From CAVWUA01 sp963758025 (GTDB taxonomy: Bacteria; Planctomycetota; Planctomycetia; Isosphaerales; Isosphaeraceae), in the NCBI GenBank assembly GCA_963758025.1, contig CAVWUA010000012.1, positions 62,001-126,000 of the forward strand: a DNA stretch of 64,000 nt, read 5' to 3'. This document shows positions 43,523 through 52,888 of the stretch, piece after piece. Numbering within the stretch: the stretch's first letter is position 1; every line of letters begins with the position of its first letter. A program made the translations under genes and the position numbers. The notes beneath the pieces are model-generated. The model ran no database searches and was not told the DNA's origin. It was given only the letters and a program-made list of their open reading frames with translations.

Positions 43523-44509
43523 ATGAGTCCACCGAGGATCAGCGGGAGGCTCGACGAGGCGGAGACCGTCGAGCCGTGGGTTGGTATTGTCGCCAATGCC
43601 AATTCGGGCCGTGGGGCAGGGCGGCACAACGTGGAACGGCTCGTCAGTGCGCTGGCGAAACACGGCCTCTCGGCGCGAGTGGCCTGGACGCTTGACGAGC
43701 GGACGGCCCTGGTGGATCGGTCGCGTCACGATCCGTCCTGCCGCTGTCTGGTGGCCGCCGGGGGAGACGGTACGGTGGCCGCCCTGGTCAACGAGATGCC
43801 CAGTGTTCCGGTGACCGTCTTGCCGGTCGGGACCGAGAACCTCTTCGCCCGCCATTTCGGCATCCGCCGCCAGCCCGAGATCATCGCCGAGACCATCGCG
43901 CAAGGTCGGTGCTGCCGACTCGACCTGGGGCTGACCGGCGCGCAAAGGCGGTTCACCCTGATGGCCGGCATCGGGTTTGACGCCGACGTGGTCTCGCGGC
44001 ACCACCTGGCCCGTGTCAGCCGCACCGGCGCGATGCGCCCCACGCACCGCGCGGCGTACGTTGAGCCGGTGCTCCGCGCCAGCCTCGGCTACCGGTTCCC
44101 CCCCTTGACCATCCAGATCGAGGACGGCGAGCGCGCGGAAACGCTCGTCGGCTCCACCGCCTTTCTGTTCAACCTCCCGCGCTACGCCCTCGGCCTCCCC
44201 TTCGCCCCGACCGCCCAGGGGGACGACGGCCTGCTCGACCTGGTCGTCTTCCGCAACGCCGGTCCGCTGCAAGCCCTTCGTTATCTGTGGCTTGTGGTTC
44301 GTGGTATCCATCTGAAGCGGGCGGGCGTCTTCTACCGCAAGGTGCGGCGGGTCGTCATCTCGTCGTCCGAGCCGGTCCCCGTGCAACTGGACGGCGACCC
44401 CGGCGGCAGCATCACCCCCCAGCGCCAGGGGCAACCGTGGACGGTCGAGGTCCTGCCTCGCGCCATCGACGTGCTGGTGCCGTCCGGCTACTCCTTCGGA
44501 GTGGCCTGA
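43523..44509 (+). CDS. diacylglycerol kinase family lipid kinase
   Basis: 328 residues with the DAGK catalytic domain: IVANANSGRG (nucleotide loop), AAGGDGTVAALVNEM (GGDGT motif), TVLPVGTENLFARHF and MAGIGFDADVVSRH. It should phosphorylate a lipid such as diacylglycerol or a related lipid at the membrane using ATP. The C-terminal beta domain, VPVQLDGDPGG, completes the YegS/DgkB/LCB5 type fold. Start ATG 43523 with GGAGG upstream. Its last 22 bases overlap the convergent cation transporter gene. Confidence 0.85.
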   Translation: MSPPRISGRLDEAETVEPWVGIVANANSGRGAGRHNVERLVSALAKHGLSARVAWTLDERTALVDRSRHDPSCRCLVAAGGDGTVAALVNEMPSVPVTVLPVGTENLFARHFGIRRQPEIIAETIAQGRCCRLDLGLTGAQRRFTLMAGIGFDADVVSRHHLARVSRTGAMRPTHRAAYVEPVLRASLGYRFPPLTIQIEDGERAETLVGSTAFLFNLPRYALGLPFAPTAQGDDGLLDLVVFRNAGPLQALRYLWLVVRGIHLKRAGVFYRKVRRVVISSSEPVPVQLDGDPGGSITPQRQGQPWTVEVLPRAIDVLVPSGYSFGVA

Positions 44510-45471
44510 GCCGCTTCGTCCCGTTCCTTCAACAAGCGGCGGGCGCCGTCGCGACGTTCGCCAGTCAGGGATTCCGCCTCGATGTAGATCCGCTTGATGG
44601 CCGGGTGCCGCTCGCGGATCGTCGATTCCAGGCGATCGACGGCCGCCTCCACCTGCTCGGCCGATGTTCCTTGCTGGAACTGAATGTCCAGGTTCAACAG
44701 CACCTCATGCGGCCCCAGGTACATCGTCATCGGCGGCGCGACGTGCTCGACGACCGACTCGGCCTCGGCCAGCTCGCGGATACTCCTGGCCACCTCCGGA
44801 TCGACCCCCTCACCAACGAGCAGCCCCTTGCTCTCATAGGCCAGGGCGATCGCCACCACGCCCAGAATGATTCCGATCACCACCGAGGCGATCCCATCCA
44901 GCGCGGGCATCTCCAGCAAGTGGCCAAGCAACACCCCGAAAAACGCCACCACCAGGCCGAGCAGCGCGGCGGTGTCCTCGAACAGGACGGTGAAGGTCGT
45001 CGGGTCCTTGCTCGTATGGACGGCATGAATCAGCGTGTGTTCCTCGGCCTTCGAGCGGCTGAACTCCCGGTACGCGACCCCCCAGGTGATCCCCTCGAAG
45101 ACCATCGCGATGGCCAGCACCACGTAATTCCACGTCGGGTTCTCGATCGGGTGCGGGTTCCGCAGGTGGAGAATCCCCTCATAGACCGACATTCCTCCAC
45201 CCAAGGCGAAGATTAGAATCGCGACGATCAGGGTCCAGAAATACAGCTCCTTGCCATGCCCGAACGGATGATTATCATCCGGCGGCCTCTTGCTCATGTG
45301 CACCCCGAGCAGCAAGAGCCCCCCATTCCCTGTGTCCACGATTGAGTGAATCCCCTCGGACAGCATGGCCGAGCTTCCCGTGAAGAACGCCGCCACGAAC
45401 TTCGTGACGGCAATCGCCAGGTTCCCCGCAATCGCGGCGTAAACGGCGAGTGGTGAAGATGATGCGGCCAT
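44488..45471 (-). CDS. cation diffusion facilitator (CDF) transporter
   Basis: 327 residues with six membrane helices. The Zn-site motifs are visible: SEGIHSIVDTGNG in helix 2 (Asp), HPFGHGKE after it, and FEDTAALLGLVVAF (Asp) in helix 5, then a cytoplasmic domain with HEVLLNLDIQF. CDF proteins export Zn2+, Mn2+, Fe2+ or related cations by proton exchange. The metal is not set by these motifs alone. Start ATG 45471 (AGAGGAG upstream). A palindrome at 45627-45664 lies between it and the divergent kdsA gene. Confidence 0.85.
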   Translation of the reverse strand: MAASSSPLAVYAAIAGNLAIAVTKFVAAFFTGSSAMLSEGIHSIVDTGNGGLLLLGVHMSKRPPDDNHPFGHGKELYFWTLIVAILIFALGGGMSVYEGILHLRNPHPIENPTWNYVVLAIAMVFEGITWGVAYREFSRSKAEEHTLIHAVHTSKDPTTFTVLFEDTAALLGLVVAFFGVLLGHLLEMPALDGIASVVIGIILGVVAIALAYESKGLLVGEGVDPEVARSIRELAEAESVVEHVAPPMTMYLGPHEVLLNLDIQFQQGTSAEQVEAAVDRLESTIRERHPAIKRIYIEAESLTGERRDGARRLLKERDEAAQATPKE

Positions 45472-45626
45472 ACGTGCTCACTCCTCTAGAGACTCTCTGC
45501 TCTCTATTCTCCTTGTTGTCGTCATTTTTCATCTCCTTGTGCATTCAAACGAGACGCCGAACCGCGAAAAAGAGTACGATTAGCGATTCCATGGAAGATT
45601 GCTTGGATTTATTGAATCGCGAGCCA

Positions 45627-45664
45627 GGTACTAATTTAGTACGGATTAGTAGGAAATTAGTACC
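45627..45664. promoter_or_regulatory. perfect inverted repeat between CDF and kdsA, candidate operator
   Basis: GGTACTAATTT (45627-45637) and AAATTAGTACC (45654-45664) are perfect inverses; inner TTTAGTAC and ATTAGTAG copies add a repeated TTAGTA word. It is a sharply AT-rich island in GC-rich DNA. A repressor or activator site is likely, but which regulator binds is unknown. Confidence 0.5.
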
Positions 45665-45772
45665 CTTGATAGCATCACGGGTCGTGCTGTCTTTCGAGAG
45701 CGTCTCTGGTATAACCGCGACTCGATCACCTGCTGGTGGTTATGGGCCTCATTTCGAGGAAAGGATTCTCGC

Positions 45773-46609
45773 ATGACCCCTCCGAACCCCGTCTCCATTG
45801 GTCCGGTGTCGATCGGCCGGGGCCGGCCGCTGGCCTTGATTGGCGGCCCTTGTGTGATGGAGCCGGACGACATGACGCTGCGGATCGCGCGGCGGCTGGT
45901 TTCGATTTGCGGCGATCTGGGCGTGCCGTTGATCTTCAAGGCATCGTTCGACAAGGCGAACCGGACGTCCAAGTCGAGCTATCGCGGGCCGGGGATGCAC
46001 GAGGGGCTGAAGGTTTTCGAACGGGTCAAGGCCGAGACAGGGCTGCCGGTGACGACCGACGTGCACGAGTCGCACCAGGCCGGGCCGATCGCCGAGGTGG
46101 TGGACCTGCTGCAAATCCCCGCGTTCCTCGCGCGGCAGACGGACTTGCTGGAGGCCGCCGCCGCGACGGGCCGGCCGGTCAACGTCAAGAAGGGGCAGTT
46201 CATGGCCCCCTGGGACATGCGGCACGTTGTCGCCAAGTTGATGGAGGCTGACGGGGCAGGGGGCGTGCTCCTGACCGAGCGGGGGACGACCTTCGGCTAC
46301 GGCCGCCTGGTCAACGACATGCGAGCGATCCCGCAGATGCAGGAGACGGGGGCCCCGGTGGTCTTCGACGCCACGCACTCGGTCCAGCTTCCGAGCGCGG
46401 GGCAGGGGGTCTCCTCGGGCGAGCGGGCGATGGTGCCGTATCTGGCCAAAGCCGCCGTCGCCGCCGGTTGCGACGCCCTGTTTCTGGAGGTCCACCCGGA
46501 GCCGGAAAAGGCGCTCTCCGACGGGCCGAACGCCCTGCGCCTCGACGATCTGGAAGGGTTGCTGCGCACTTGCCTGCGCATCCGGGAAGCGATCACCGCA
46601 ATCGGATGA
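45773..46609 (+). CDS. kdsA: 3-deoxy-8-phosphooctulonate synthase (KDO8P synthase)
   Basis: 278 residues, the standard length. The enzyme condenses phosphoenolpyruvate with arabinose-5-phosphate to give KDO-8-phosphate for lipopolysaccharide core. Motifs: LIGGPCVMEP near the N-terminus, KASFDKANRTSKSSYRGPG, TDVHE, NVKKGQFMAPWDM, ERGTTFGY and FLEVHPEPEKA. The Cys in GGPC points to the metal-dependent class. Start ATG 45773 follows AGGAAAGGA. It is the only LPS gene in the window, but it supports a Gram-negative type outer membrane. Confidence 0.92.
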   Translation: MTPPNPVSIGPVSIGRGRPLALIGGPCVMEPDDMTLRIARRLVSICGDLGVPLIFKASFDKANRTSKSSYRGPGMHEGLKVFERVKAETGLPVTTDVHESHQAGPIAEVVDLLQIPAFLARQTDLLEAAAATGRPVNVKKGQFMAPWDMRHVVAKLMEADGAGGVLLTERGTTFGYGRLVNDMRAIPQMQETGAPVVFDATHSVQLPSAGQGVSSGERAMVPYLAKAAVAAGCDALFLEVHPEPEKALSDGPNALRLDDLEGLLRTCLRIREAITAIG

Positions 46610-46806
46610 TGGGCTTTGCGCGAACCGCCGCGGGGGGACGAGCGTAATCGAGAAGAAAATGGACGGTTTGTCCATCAATAGGGTCGCCGCGCTCGCTCCG
46701 CTTCGACAAAATAGGAAGTCGGAACGCGAACCCGAATGCGCGACGTTTATCCTTCCTGCCCACGATCTGGCCGTGGTTCGCGATCCCCCCTTTCGTCGAG
46801 GAGTCG

Positions 46807-48534
46807 ATGCCCGTGTCATGGCGATCTCAACTGGTGTTCGGCCTCTCGTGTGCCTGCGCGATCGCGCTGGGGGCCGGTTGCGGTAACGACGGATCAAGGA
46901 ACGCGGTCGCCCCGCCTTCCGATGTCGACGTCGTTGAGAACGAGCGGCCGACGGCGGTCGAGACGGCGGGAACGGCAGGCTCCGCCGAGCAGAAGAAGGC
47001 GATCCTGGAGAGTGCCATCCAGCTCATCCAGACGGCCGCATCGAACCCCGGCGGGAACAACTTCACCCAGGCGACCGAGCTGCTGGCCCAGTACTTCGAG
47101 GACACGCCGGATTCCGCCTTCGCCCTGGACCCGCCCGCCCGCGCCTATCTCGCCAAGCAACTGCCCGAGAAGGGGCTTACGGATCTGGAAAACCCGGTCT
47201 TCACGATCCGCGATGCCCGGCACATCGAGGACTGTTACCTGTACCACACGATCGCCCAGCGCGTGGCTGGCAATGGCGACGACCTGACGCGGGTGCGCCG
47301 AGTGTTCGACTGGATGGTCCGGCAGGTGCAGCTCGTGCCGGCGGGCGCGCTGGCCGTGCCGGGCAACCCGTCGGAGCCGGACGGACTGCCGCAGGCCCAG
47401 GCCCGCCCGTTCGACGTCCTGCTCCGCGGCATGGCGACCGAGGAAGGGTCGTGGGCCGAGCGGAGCTGGCTGTTCATGGCGCTCTGCCGCCAGCTCGGCA
47501 TTGATGTTGGCCTGCTTCTCTACACGCCGCCGCCGAAGGGGATCATGACCGTCCCGGGGGCCAGCCGGGAGCAGGAGCCGATCGTCTGGATCTGCGTCGC
47601 CCTGATCGACGGCCAGGCGTACCTGTTCGACGCGCGCATCGGCCTGCCGGTCCCTGGACCCGACGGCCAGGGGGTCGCCACGGTCGAGCAGGCGATCACC
47701 GACCCGCGCGTTCTCAACCAGCTCGACCTGCCGGGCCTGTCCCCTTACTCGACGCACCAGGAGGATCTCGCCTCGGCCAAACTGTCGATCCTGATCGACT
47801 CAACGCTGGGCTATTTGACGCCCCGGATGCGGAACCTCCAGCACGACCTGGCGGGGCAGCACCGCATGATCCTCTACCGCGATCCCGCCGCGCAGAACGA
47901 CGCGTTCGCCAAGGCCCTGGGGGAGCAATTCGCGGGAACCAGCCTCTGGTCGCTCCCTCTGGAGGTCGATTTCCGTCTGTTCAACGATCCGCAGTTCGTC
48001 CGTGCGACGCAGTTCCCCTTGCAGATCTTCGACCCCCGCTGGCCGCTGCTGCCCGCCCGCATGGGCCAACTGCGCGGCGACCTGGTGAATTCGGTACAGG
48101 ACTACGTCCGCCTCCGCTTCGCCGAGCACGCGACGGACCGGAACAAGGAGCCGATTCCGCAGAACGTTCAGCGCATTCTCGATCTCTACGCCACCTACTA
48201 TCTTGGCCTGGCCAAGCTCGACCAGAACGAGTCCGAGCGCGCCGAGGAGTTCTTCAAGCAGACGCTCCAACTCTTCCCCGAGCCCGGCCCGGACCGCCCC
48301 TATTACTTCATGTTCCACTGGGGAGCGCGAACGAACCTGGGCCTCCTGCACCAGAGCCAGGGGGAACCAACCCAGGCGGTGCGCGACCTCAGCCACGACG
48401 AGCCGACCACCCAGCTTCACGGCAATCTGCTTCGCGCCCAGGAACTGATCTGGCGCGACCCCTTCACCCCCCAGGTCGCTCCCGATTCCTCCTTGCCGCA
48501 GCCCAAGGGAGACGTGACGGCCGCAGCACCATGA
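46807..48534 (+). CDS. transglutaminase-like lipoprotein
   Basis: 575 residues from ATG 46807. A signal peptide ends in the lipobox LGAGC. The mid-region holds a transglutaminase-like stretch (VFDWMVRQVQLVP; WAERSWLFMALCRQLGIDVGLL; VDPR-type Asp/His region in CVALIDGQAYLFDARIGLP). The canonical Cys-His-Asp triad cannot be fully verified: a Cys is present in LFMALCRQLG, but the His is not obvious. The C-terminal third has a TPR-like helical pair region (SERAEEFFKQTLQLFPEPG). It is anchored in an envelope membrane. The substrate is unknown. Confidence 0.7.
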   Translation: MPVSWRSQLVFGLSCACAIALGAGCGNDGSRNAVAPPSDVDVVENERPTAVETAGTAGSAEQKKAILESAIQLIQTAASNPGGNNFTQATELLAQYFEDTPDSAFALDPPARAYLAKQLPEKGLTDLENPVFTIRDARHIEDCYLYHTIAQRVAGNGDDLTRVRRVFDWMVRQVQLVPAGALAVPGNPSEPDGLPQAQARPFDVLLRGMATEEGSWAERSWLFMALCRQLGIDVGLLLYTPPPKGIMTVPGASREQEPIVWICVALIDGQAYLFDARIGLPVPGPDGQGVATVEQAITDPRVLNQLDLPGLSPYSTHQEDLASAKLSILIDSTLGYLTPRMRNLQHDLAGQHRMILYRDPAAQNDAFAKALGEQFAGTSLWSLPLEVDFRLFNDPQFVRATQFPLQIFDPRWPLLPARMGQLRGDLVNSVQDYVRLRFAEHATDRNKEPIPQNVQRILDLYATYYLGLAKLDQNESERAEEFFKQTLQLFPEPGPDRPYYFMFHWGARTNLGLLHQSQGEPTQAVRDLSHDEPTTQLHGNLLRAQELIWRDPFTPQVAPDSSLPQPKGDVTAAAP

Positions 48535-48597
48535 CGCCGTGAGAGGTGATCGGGAAAGCGGGTTATCTTCGACCCGGATTGGCTTGTCAGCCAGCCC

Positions 48598-49227
48598 TCA
48601 GACAGCGTGGGTCGGCATCCGTCGCGCGACGAGGTCCTTGACCGCGCAGCCGCTGCAGCCGCCGCCGTGCTCGGCGGAGCTTGAGCCGCAACCGCCGCTG
48701 CCGCAGCCTCCTTCACCGCTGCCGCACGAGCCGCAACCGGCGGGTTCCTCCTCCTGCTCGGCCGGCTCATCGCGGCCGAGCGGTTCCAGGATCACGTCGA
48801 ACCCGCAGCGCTCGCGCAGGGCCTCGGCCAGCCCCGATCGGTCGATTTGGTGGGGACCGAGGTAATACAGGATGAGCTGACCGTCGAGCAACGATTCCGC
48901 GTCGATTACCTCCAGCGGCCAGACGCCATCGCGGAAGACGCGCTCACAGGCTCGCAGACGGTCGAACCGGTCGCGCTCGACACGGTGGGCTTGCGCGTGA
49001 TCCTCGGGACCGGCCGCACGGAGGACCTGGCTCGGGGCGGCCGTGTCTTGCTCCTCGGACACGACGCTTGCCAGGGACGTAAGGACCTCTCCCAGTTCCC
49101 GGCCGCGGGTCGTCTGGACGACGACCAACGCGCCACGCTCGTAGGAGTCGCCCGGTTGGACAGCGAACCGGCCGATGTGACGCATCTGACCGTAGCGGAC
49201 CAGCAGGCAGGAGGGGGACGTCGGCAT
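48598..49227 (-). CDS. PSP1 domain protein with Cys-rich tail
   Basis: 209 residues from ATG 49227 (AAGGAA upstream). The PSP1 domain of the RicT/YaaT family is recognised by LLVRYGQMRHIGRFAV, ALVVVQTTRGRELGEVL and LILYYLGPHQIDRSGLAEAL. RicT works with RicA and RicF in an RNA-processing/maturation complex that carries 4Fe-4S clusters; neither partner is in the window. The tail of about 40 residues is rich in Cys and Gly (CGSCGSGEGGCGSGGCGSS and CSGC), a likely metal or Fe-S site. It is divergent from a heavy-metal ATPase. Confidence 0.8.
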   Translation of the reverse strand: MPTSPSCLLVRYGQMRHIGRFAVQPGDSYERGALVVVQTTRGRELGEVLTSLASVVSEEQDTAAPSQVLRAAGPEDHAQAHRVERDRFDRLRACERVFRDGVWPLEVIDAESLLDGQLILYYLGPHQIDRSGLAEALRERCGFDVILEPLGRDEPAEQEEEPAGCGSCGSGEGGCGSGGCGSSSAEHGGGCSGCAVKDLVARRMPTHAV

Positions 49228-49361
49228 GGAGTTCCTTACGTTTTTCTTGCTCGGTTCCTCGTCGAACAGCGACCGCTTCCAGTGTAGCGGCCGGCGGCCC
49301 GCCGCGGAATGGCGATCGAAAAATCGGTCGCACTCGCGTTTTCGTAAAAGTTGGTGACGAC

Positions 49362-49367
49362 TATAAT
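49362..49367 (+). promoter_or_regulatory. -10 box TATAAT upstream of the P-type ATPase
   Basis: A perfect TATAAT in the divergent region, about 100 bases before the ATPase start. There is only a weak -35 (TTTTCG) at 17-base spacing, as in activator-dependent promoters. No operator palindrome was seen. Confidence 0.35.
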
Positions 49368-49465
49368 TCGGCGTGCGGCTTCCCGGGGTGGGTCCCGGCG
49401 CCTGATTTGGTTTCGCGTTGAGGTGATGGTCGAGCCGCGCGGGTCGTCCGGGAAGAGGTTGCTCG

Positions 49466-51607
49466 ATGAGCCGAGCCCGCTGCACGCTCAAGATTCGTGG
49501 TCTGGATTGTCCGACCGAGGTCGCCGCGCTCCGCGCGGCGCTGGAAGACTGGCCGGGCGTCGGCCAGCTTGGGTTCGACCTGATCCTGGGCACAATGACC
49601 GTCGAATATGACCCGACGCGCACCAGCCCGCAAGCTCTGATACACCGCGTGGCCGATCACGCCGGAATGCGCAGCGAGTTGCTCGGCAATCCCGAGACCG
49701 AATCCACCCCCTGGTGGTCGCGGCACGGGCGCTGGGTAGTCATCGGCGTTTCGGGGCTCTCGCTGTTGCTGGGTCTGGCTTTGAAACAGACCCCGGCGCC
49801 GGCGTGGGCGGCGACGGTCGCCTATCTCGTGGCGATTCTCGCGGGAGGAGCCGAACTGGCGCCTCGGGCCGCGCGGGCCTTGCGGCATGGGCGGCTCGAC
49901 ATGTACGTCCTGATGACCGTCGCGGTGCTCGGGGCGTCGGCCTTGCGGCAGTGGGACGAGGCGGCGACGGTCGCCTTTCTGTTCGTGCTTTCCGAGGGGC
50001 TGGAGGCCCTGAGCCTCTCCCGCGCCCGACGCGCCGTGCGGTCGTTGCTGGAAATCGCGCCGGAAACGGCCGAGCGGATCGGCGAAGATGGGCAAATCGC
50101 GGTGATTCCGGCGGCCGAGGTCCGGCCGGGGGACCGCCTGCGCGTCCGCGCCGGGGAGCGCGTGCCGGTCGATGGCACGATCGTCAGCGGCCGTTCCAGT
50201 CTCGATCAGAAGGCGATCACGGGGGAGTCAGTGCCGGTCTCGCGGGAACCGGGCGATCCGGTATTCGCCGGGACGGTCAACGGTGAAGGGGGTCTGGAGA
50301 TCCAGGCGACCCGGCCGCTCGACGACTCGGTCGTCTCCCGCGTCGTCGCCCAGGTGCGTGCCGCGCAGGCGGGAAGAGCTCCGGTCGAGCGGACGATCGA
50401 GCGGTTCGCCGCGTGGTACACGCCGCTGGTCGTCGCCCTGGCCGTGCTGGTCATGATCGGCCCGCCGCTGTTCGCGCTGGCGACGACCGGCGCGGCGGGG
50501 GCCTCGGTCTGGAAAGACTGGTTCACTCGCGGCTTGGTCGTGCTGGTGATCTCCTGCCCGTGCGCCCTGGTGATCGCGACGCCGGTGGCGGTCGTCAGCG
50601 CCCTGACCTCGGCGGCGCGGCACGGCATCCTGGTCAAGGGGGGGCAATTTCTGGAGATGTTCGGCCGGTTGCGGGTCCTGGCCTTCGACAAGACCGGCAC
50701 CCTGACCCTCGGCGAGCCGGATGTCGTGGAGGTCGTGACGGCCAACGGCGGCGCCGACGAGGACATCCTGCGGATCGCCGCGGCCCTGGGGGACCGGGGC
50801 GGACACGTCCTGGGCCGGGCCATCGCCCGGCACGCCCGCCACTTGCGGCTCGACGTTCCCGAGGCCCACGACTACCAGGCTGTTCCCGGCATGGGGGCCA
50901 CCGGGCGGGTCGAGACGACGCAGTACCACATCGGCAGCCACCGCTATCTTGACGAGGCGGGGCTCTGCCAGGGGGCTTTCCACGACTCGCTCGGCCAGGC
51001 TGAGGCCGGGAGTGTCGGCACCTCCGTCGCCCTGACCGGCTCGACCACCGGACCACTCGGCTGGATCCGCCTGGCCGACCGTCCCCGTCCCGAGGCCGCC
51101 GATGTCCTGGCCGAGTTGAAAGCCCTCGGCCTCGAAACCGTCATGCTCACCGGCGATAACCCCGCGACCGCCGCTGCCATCGCCCGGGAGCTGGGGATCA
51201 GCGAGCCGCGCGCGAGCCTCCTGCCCGCCGACAAGGCCGAGGCCGTCGCCACGCTCGACGCCCAGCGCGGCCCGACCGGCATGGTCGGCGACGGCGTCAA
51301 CGACGCCCCCGCCCTGGCCGCCGCCCGCGTCAGCGTCGCCCTGGGGGGCATCTCCAGCGGTGCCGCGCTGGAAACCGCTGACATCGTTCTGATGGCCGAC
51401 GATCTCCTCGGCCTCCCCTGGCTCGTTCGCCACAGCCGACGTACGGTCGCTCGCATCCGTCAGAACATCGCCCTGGCCGTCGGCACCAAGCTCGTCGTCC
51501 TCGCCCTGGCCGTCGCCGGCATGGCCACCCTCTGGATGGCCATCGCCGCTGACCTGGGAACCAGCCTGCTTGTCATCGCCAACGCCCTGCGACTTCTGCG
51601 CAGATAA
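49466..51607 (+). CDS. heavy-metal P-type ATPase, Zn/Cd-type
   Basis: 713 residues. An N-terminal HMA domain (IRGLDCPTEV, a single Cys in place of GMTCxxC) is followed by the P1B ATPase: TGESVPVS in the actuator, CPCALVIATP in the metal-binding helix, phosphorylation motif DKTGTLTLGEP, and GDGVNDAPAL. Helix-7 Lys (NIALAVGTKL) and helix-8 Asp (ADLGTSLLVIANALRLLR) match the Zn/Cd/Pb-exporting P1B-2 class (ZntA). The nucleotide-binding HP motif reads HV (GGHVLGRAIARHA), which is unusual. It should pump metal out of the cytoplasm using ATP. Confidence 0.9.
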   Translation: MSRARCTLKIRGLDCPTEVAALRAALEDWPGVGQLGFDLILGTMTVEYDPTRTSPQALIHRVADHAGMRSELLGNPETESTPWWSRHGRWVVIGVSGLSLLLGLALKQTPAPAWAATVAYLVAILAGGAELAPRAARALRHGRLDMYVLMTVAVLGASALRQWDEAATVAFLFVLSEGLEALSLSRARRAVRSLLEIAPETAERIGEDGQIAVIPAAEVRPGDRLRVRAGERVPVDGTIVSGRSSLDQKAITGESVPVSREPGDPVFAGTVNGEGGLEIQATRPLDDSVVSRVVAQVRAAQAGRAPVERTIERFAAWYTPLVVALAVLVMIGPPLFALATTGAAGASVWKDWFTRGLVVLVISCPCALVIATPVAVVSALTSAARHGILVKGGQFLEMFGRLRVLAFDKTGTLTLGEPDVVEVVTANGGADEDILRIAAALGDRGGHVLGRAIARHARHLRLDVPEAHDYQAVPGMGATGRVETTQYHIGSHRYLDEAGLCQGAFHDSLGQAEAGSVGTSVALTGSTTGPLGWIRLADRPRPEAADVLAELKALGLETVMLTGDNPATAAAIARELGISEPRASLLPADKAEAVATLDAQRGPTGMVGDGVNDAPALAAARVSVALGGISSGAALETADIVLMADDLLGLPWLVRHSRRTVARIRQNIALAVGTKLVVLALAVAGMATLWMAIAADLGTSLLVIANALRLLRR

Positions 51608-51718
51608 TTTCTCGAACCAGGGACATCGCTCGCACAGTCCCCGGGTTCAACGTCATTTCCTCTGTCTTTGCAAGGCTTTGCGTCTTCACGCTTTGGCGAG
51701 AATTACCCCATTTTTCCA

Positions 51719-52888
51719 TTAACCTGGCGACGCGAACGGTTCGACCGGCTGTTGGTGGATGGTCGGGGGGGCCTGGCTCTGGAGTTCCTGGATCTCCTTC
51801 TCGACCCTGGCGACGGCGTCGGCGTTGTCGAGGAACTCGAAGGTCAATTCCGTCGTATGCGAGGCGCCGGGCTTCAGCGACAGAACGCGCCCGTGGTCTT
51901 TTTCGAACGGCTTGGGATTGGGGAAGTTGGTTGCCGGTTCCATGCCGGTGACATACCCATCCCGGCGTCCGCCGGTGTTCTTCCAGAGGGTAAAGCACGG
52001 GAGCTGCGCCTTGTCGAAGCGAATGACGATGGCCTTGTTCCCCCCGGCGTTGCGGAGCATGGTCGCCGTCTGGCCGTCGGCACCCTGGCCCCGCAATTCG
52101 AAGAGATAGACCTGTTCGGCGAAGCCCGGCTCGGGGGGGCCATACTCGGTATAGCTCGCGATTCCCTCGGCTGCTCGGGCGTTCCGGGGGACGACGGTTT
52201 CCGCCGCCGCGACAAAGGACGCCCCCTTTTCCAGGTGCGGCGGGCCGAAATTGCAGTGGTAGAGGATTTCCAGGTCGGTCGGCCCATCGCCCCGGTTGGT
52301 GAACTCGTCGCGGACGACCAGGCGGTTTGAGCCGGGCGTCGTGGTGATCCGCGTGACCATGCGGAGCGTCGGCCCGAACAGCCGCGACTCATCGACGTGT
52401 CCCTCGATGGTGATCGCGTGCGGCGGGGTATCCTCGACGTGCAGTGCCACGTAGTGGGCGGGGATGTTGGCGATCGAGCCGTGCAGCGGGTAGATCGTGT
52501 CCCCCTCGCGGTACGGCGCTCCGTTGTGCGCCAGTCCGCAGCGGACTACCATCTCGTCGAAGCCGTCGATCCAGCCGATGCCGCCCAGGCTGGCGAGGTT
52601 CACGAACGCGGGGTGGACCGGGCCGTCGTGGATGGGGGAATCCCAGCCGAGCCGGTCGGCGTGGTATTTCCCTTTCCAGAGCCCCATGCCGCGTGTCGGC
52701 ACGATGGCGACGCTCAGGTCGCCGTTGTTCAGATGGATCAGGTCCACGCCGTCGCGCCGGCCGCCACGCAGGGCTCGCTTGGTGACCGACCACGGAGCGC
52801 CGTCCTGACCGAGCAAATCGGCGGAACCGAGAGACAGGCTCTCCACCCAGAGATCGCGAGCCAGATCGGTCAGCGTGACGGTTGGCAT
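51719..52888 (-). CDS. DUF4432 aldose-epimerase-like protein
   Basis: 389 residues from ATG 52888. The galactose-mutarotase-like beta-sandwich is suggested by VAIVPTRGMGLWKGKY, FDEMVVRCGLAHNGAPY, IYPLHGSIANIPAHYV and ILYHCNFGPPHLEKGASF. This is the DUF4432 family, related to aldose 1-epimerase. Conserved His and Glu in these stretches could serve as the catalytic pair. The substrate is probably a sugar or sugar derivative. It converges on the P-type ATPase gene with about 110 bases between the stops. Confidence 0.8.
   Translation of the reverse strand: MPTVTLTDLARDLWVESLSLGSADLLGQDGAPWSVTKRALRGGRRDGVDLIHLNNGDLSVAIVPTRGMGLWKGKYHADRLGWDSPIHDGPVHPAFVNLASLGGIGWIDGFDEMVVRCGLAHNGAPYREGDTIYPLHGSIANIPAHYVALHVEDTPPHAITIEGHVDESRLFGPTLRMVTRITTTPGSNRLVVRDEFTNRGDGPTDLEILYHCNFGPPHLEKGASFVAAAETVVPRNARAAEGIASYTEYGPPEPGFAEQVYLFELRGQGADGQTATMLRNAGGNKAIVIRFDKAQLPCFTLWKNTGGRRDGYVTGMEPATNFPNPKPFEKDHGRVLSLKPGASHTTELTFEFLDNADAVARVEKEIQELQSQAPPTIHQQPVEPFASPG

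Noticed and set aside
45485..45544. A short leader peptide frame overlapping the CDF start, with an AAGGAGA ribosome site
   Set aside because: It overlaps the transporter start in another frame and its sequence has no repeated or regulatory codons; most likely just 5' leader.
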